A stretch of DNA of 64,000 nucleotides from Trichococcus alkaliphilus (GTDB lineage Bacteria; Bacillota; Bacilli; Lactobacillales; Aerococcaceae), in assembly GCF_003008695.1 (NCBI RefSeq), contig NZ_PXZT01000013.1:1-64000 (forward strand). Direction: 5' to 3'. Numbering within the stretch: position 1 is the first letter of the stretch; each line of letters opens with the position of its first letter. This document shows, piece by piece, positions 61,437 through 64,000 of this stretch. The notes below the pieces were generated by a model. It did no database searches and was not told the origin of the DNA. It saw only the letters and a program-made list of their open reading frames with translations. A program made the position numbers and the translations under genes.

Positions 61437-62366
61437 TTTGATGCGAAATAATTTTCAGATCGGTCCTAATGAATCCTTCTTAGGGAGTATTGCTCCCAAC
61501 AATTGAAAGCGGGATGCCCAAAAAAACAGCACCTGCTGATCTATGCCCTTGCCTGAAGCGTGTGCTTCAGGTATAAAGAAAACATTTCTGAAAGCAGAAA
61601 GAACTGAGTTGTTGGGGAATGCCCACAGCATACAATCCAGAAAAAATAAAATCTTCCAGTCCATCCATCACCCATCCTATGGTTATCCCGATCAGCAAAT
61701 CGATACAATGATATAAGGCCTGCTGGTGGTGGATCGTAAAAATTAGTAAGAATGAATGAACCATAAAAATAGTGAATCGGCATCAAGGGAAATGCATAAG
61801 CCCGCTTCAACAAATCTAAAAGCGGAAGCAGATACCTGAGATAAGACAACAAAAAGCAGCGACAGACCTCCCCTATCATCGTAAACGCCATATAACAGAC
61901 AGAGATATGTGAAGAAATCAGATTCTTTCCATTATATATTGTAGAGAATCTGAGGACTTAGCATCGGGAGCTATCAAACATCTTAGCCTAAAAGTTGCCT
62001 GTTTTGATACATACATAGCCGTAGAACTTATTAGTAGATGCAGATGATCAGGTTTCGGCCTGTAAAAAGTGTACACGCAAATCTACAGTAAGGACAGGTA
62101 TCATATCTAAAGATAAAAATAGATTGAGACTAATCGAAACTACTCGAGTTAAGGGATACTTTTTCTACGAATTGAGTAATTTGTACCTTCTAAAAGACGA
62201 GAAAGAGGAAGTCTACTCACACCAGACCTTCCTTAGGATGATTGGGCGATTGCGATGCATCAAAATTTAAGTACCGTGCTGGAAGAGCAAAAGACTCTCT
62301 TTTGCATACTATATTAATGAGATGGTTTCATAGACGCATTTGATGTCACTGGAAAGGATCCGTAGG

Positions 62367-62906
62367 TTGTACACAGGCTGATTATATTTTTGTTCTTCAA
62401 TTGTCCACAAAAGGATATGACGATGATCTCGAGACTAATATTACTTCAAAAATAGGATGTGGAAAACTATTTCCCGAAATTTATCCACAGAAGAATCCTA
62501 CTAATACCAACTGGCTTCTGGTATGCATTTGCAAACGAGCGGGAATGACTAAATGCTGGATATACGGGTGACTTCTTCAATATTTAGCAATTTTCATTAA
62601 AATGATAGTAAATTCATCCAAAATAAAGGGCATCATTTCATTAATACACTAATCAAACAAATGTTCAGAAGAAAATGAAGAAATCGGCGTAATATCCCTG
62701 ACTTATACACAGGATGTCCACAGGCATTCGACAGAGACAAAGGTGTCATAAATAGTATCAGAATAATAAGTTATCAACAAAGTCATTTTATGACAGAAAT
62801 CCTACTGTACCAAGGCTAGAAAGTAGTATTTGATTTAGTTATACACAGGAGAACTACGAAAAATGTGCATAACTAAAAAGGTTGGGTATGGTTTGAGTTA
62901 TCCACA
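62367..62906. other. Third DnaA-box cluster
   Basis: Perfect TTATNCACA boxes at 62481-62489, 62703-62711, 62839-62847, 62864-62872 (minus) and 62898-62906. One-mismatch boxes at 62367-62375, 62401-62409, 62458-62466 (minus) and 62772-62780. Eleven kb from the dnaA-linked oriC. Confidence 0.75.
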
Positions 62907-63188
62907 AGAACAGGAGTTGCTACAGGAAAAGGAAACTGAGAAAAGATAGAGAGGATGAAAATCCATTTTCAAGCAAGAAAATGGATTCTGCAGATCATAT
63001 GAAAAAAAAGGAGAACATCGTATAGCTAGATTATTCAAATTATTAGTGAAATAGTAATTGAAGTCACCAGAAAAATCGTTTTCCGTAAAAAAAGCTAATA
63101 GAAGTAATAAATTGAAAGAGAGCGAGTTTATGCCAAAAAATAGCAACAGTAGGAATCAAATCGAAAAAACAACATGATCGAACAAAAA

Positions 63189-63204
63189 AGTTCCACGTGG
63201 AACA
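63189..63204. other. parS-like site
   Basis: AGTTCCACGTGGAACA; matches the symmetric parS variant at 61409 except for the first base. Confidence 0.7.
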
Positions 63205-63264
63205 TCGGTTAAGAAATAAACGTACACAGGATTTGAAGAGAAATTTAAGAGGGTAATCAATAAA

Positions 63265-63280
63265 TGTTTCACGTGGAACT
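63265..63280. other. parS-like site
   Basis: TGTTTCACGTGGAACT; two changes from the perfect parS. Confidence 0.7.
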
Positions 63281-63634
63281 ATTGAAGATAGTAGAGGGAA
63301 TCGCACCCAACTTATAACTATAATAATAATTACATTCGAATCGAAAATGGTAACTATTTTGAGAGATAGATTTTCACGGCGCTCAAATCCGTTAGTAGAT
63401 AATTACCCATCCAAAATGCAGTTATGCTTTGAAAAAATATCCAGAAAAAATGCAGCATTATAATCCAATCTAGTCGATGGCGTAATGAAGACTGGACGGT
63501 AACGTTTGAACCATCGATCCTTGAGCATATATCATCACTGAGTAAATTTATACTTTTCAGTGCCTAAAACATAGCAACGATCCTTCTCGTTCAGAAAATC
63601 TGCTTTCCGAAATACGGACATTATCCAGAGGAAA

Positions 63635-63650
63635 TGTTTCACGTGAAACA
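63635..63650. other. Perfect parS site upstream of gdpP
   Basis: TGTTTCACGTGAAACA, identical to the Bacillus parS consensus. It lies about 115 nt before the gdpP start. Confidence 0.92.
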
Positions 63651-63765
63651 TTCAATTTGATGTTGAGTTGTCAACTAATCCCGTCAGAAAGGGCATTATA
63701 GCTATTATTATCTGAATATGTTAAAATGTACGAGTGCAAAATGTAGGTTCAGTAAAGGAGCTATC

Positions 63766-64000
63766 ATGAAAATAAAGGAAAAGTTAAAGAATCTTCCTCA
63801 CTTCATAAAGGCTGACAAGATTAAGGTTCCTTTCCTGATTATCGTGTTCTTATTGCTGGTGATCGTTGTTTTGACTTTCATTGCAGATTGGAAAATCGGA
63901 ATTGGAATTACGCTCTTATGCGTTGGGATTGTTGGATTCATCAGTTATTCTTCGGAGTATTTGATTGATGAGACAAATCAATACATATCTGACTTATCTT
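63766..64000 (+). CDS. gdpP: Cyclic-di-AMP phosphodiesterase GdpP, N-terminal part
   Basis: Only the first 78 residues are in the window. A basic N-terminus is followed by two membrane helices (about 22-41 and 44-63) and the start of a degenerate PAS region (SSEYLIDETNQYISDLS). In Gram-positive genomes the gene after rpsF-ssb-rpsR is gdpP (yybT), followed by rplI and dnaB/C, which fits. The catalytic DHH domain lies beyond the edge. AAAGGAG lies 7 nt before the ATG. Confidence 0.82.
   Translation, partial: MKIKEKLKNLPHFIKADKIKVPFLIIVFLLLVIVVLTFIADWKIGIGITLLCVGIVGFISYSSEYLIDETNQYISDLS

Larger units (their letters stand above)
60883..63765. other. Gene-free 2.9-kb spacer with DnaA boxes and parS sites
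   Basis: No reading frame here looks like a protein gene: all are short, low-complexity or out of context. It carries four parS sites and, at 62367-62906, a DnaA-box cluster. A few frames on the minus strand at 61.45-61.89 kb encode hydrophobic peptides and could be remnants of a decayed membrane-protein gene. No terminator or promoter pattern indicates an RNA gene that I can name. Confidence 0.65.

Noticed and set aside
62465-62479. Noc-binding-like sequence (ATTTCCCGAAAT)
   Set aside because: Only half of the Noc consensus ATTTCCCGGGAAAT is matched, and the only ParB-like gene here looks like ParB/Spo0J.
62898-63306. Two minus-strand frames of about 80 codons
   Set aside because: Phe/Ser/Leu-rich translations of AT-rich DNA, no ribosome binding site, crossing DnaA boxes and parS sites.

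Overview
The window is a chromosomal origin region of a low-to-mid GC Gram-positive bacterium. Gene content and order (rpmH-rnpA-yidC-khpB, dnaA-dnaN-yaaA-recF-gyrB-gyrA, rpsF-ssb-rpsR-gdpP, mnmE-mnmG, rsmG-parA-parB, purEKB/CSQLFMNHD), a serS T-box, PTS trehalose uptake and the lack of sporulation genes point to Lactobacillales. I infer a Carnobacteriaceae member (Trichococcus or a relative); this rests on overall impression, not on a database match.

The replication origin lies at about 50.0-52.0 kb, on both sides of dnaA. Left of it almost every gene is on the minus strand, and right of it every gene is on the plus strand, so transcription runs with the replication forks. The only head-on genes are a GIY-YIG protein (14.1 kb), treR (39.0 kb) and a DUF438 protein (41.1 kb).

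Left to right: a strong promoter pair, probably of an rRNA operon, reads off the left edge (1-240). Then come msrA; serS with its T-box; dacA with a VanRS-like two-component system; guaB; a DUF1129 protein, ychF, DUF951, parB, parA and rsmG; a HAD phosphatase and the GIY-YIG gene; a TPP-riboswitch-controlled thiamine salvage operon (thiM-thiE-HAD-thiD); an esterase lipoprotein with an AraC regulator; mnmE-mnmG; a small membrane protein; an MDR oxidoreductase; and the full de novo purine pathway to IMP (25.4-38.7 kb) as two adjacent transcription units. Next are the trehalose genes (treR apart from treP-treC), a GerMN lipoprotein, an acrylyl-CoA reductase-like enzyme, khpB-yidC-rnpA-rpmH, oriC, dnaA-dnaN, yaaA-recF-gyrB-gyrA and rpsF-ssb-rpsR. 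A gene-free spacer of 2.9 kb follows, and then the start of gdpP at the right edge.

The points most worth a second look are: (1) the gene-free spacer (60.9-63.8 kb), which holds a third DnaA-box cluster and four parS sites, one inside a perfect 40-bp palindrome; (2) a family of four nested-hairpin repeats, each directly after the stop codon of a minus-strand gene (ychF, mnmG, mnmE, purH); (3) three PurR-type operator pairs (guaB, purE, purC) whose core motifs all have the same 27-nt gap; (4) a textbook origin-unwinding element (DnaA box, GC-rich spacer, DnaA-trio repeats) between dnaA and dnaN; and (5) a PurF that has lost several ligands of the iron-sulfur cluster known in the Bacillus enzyme.
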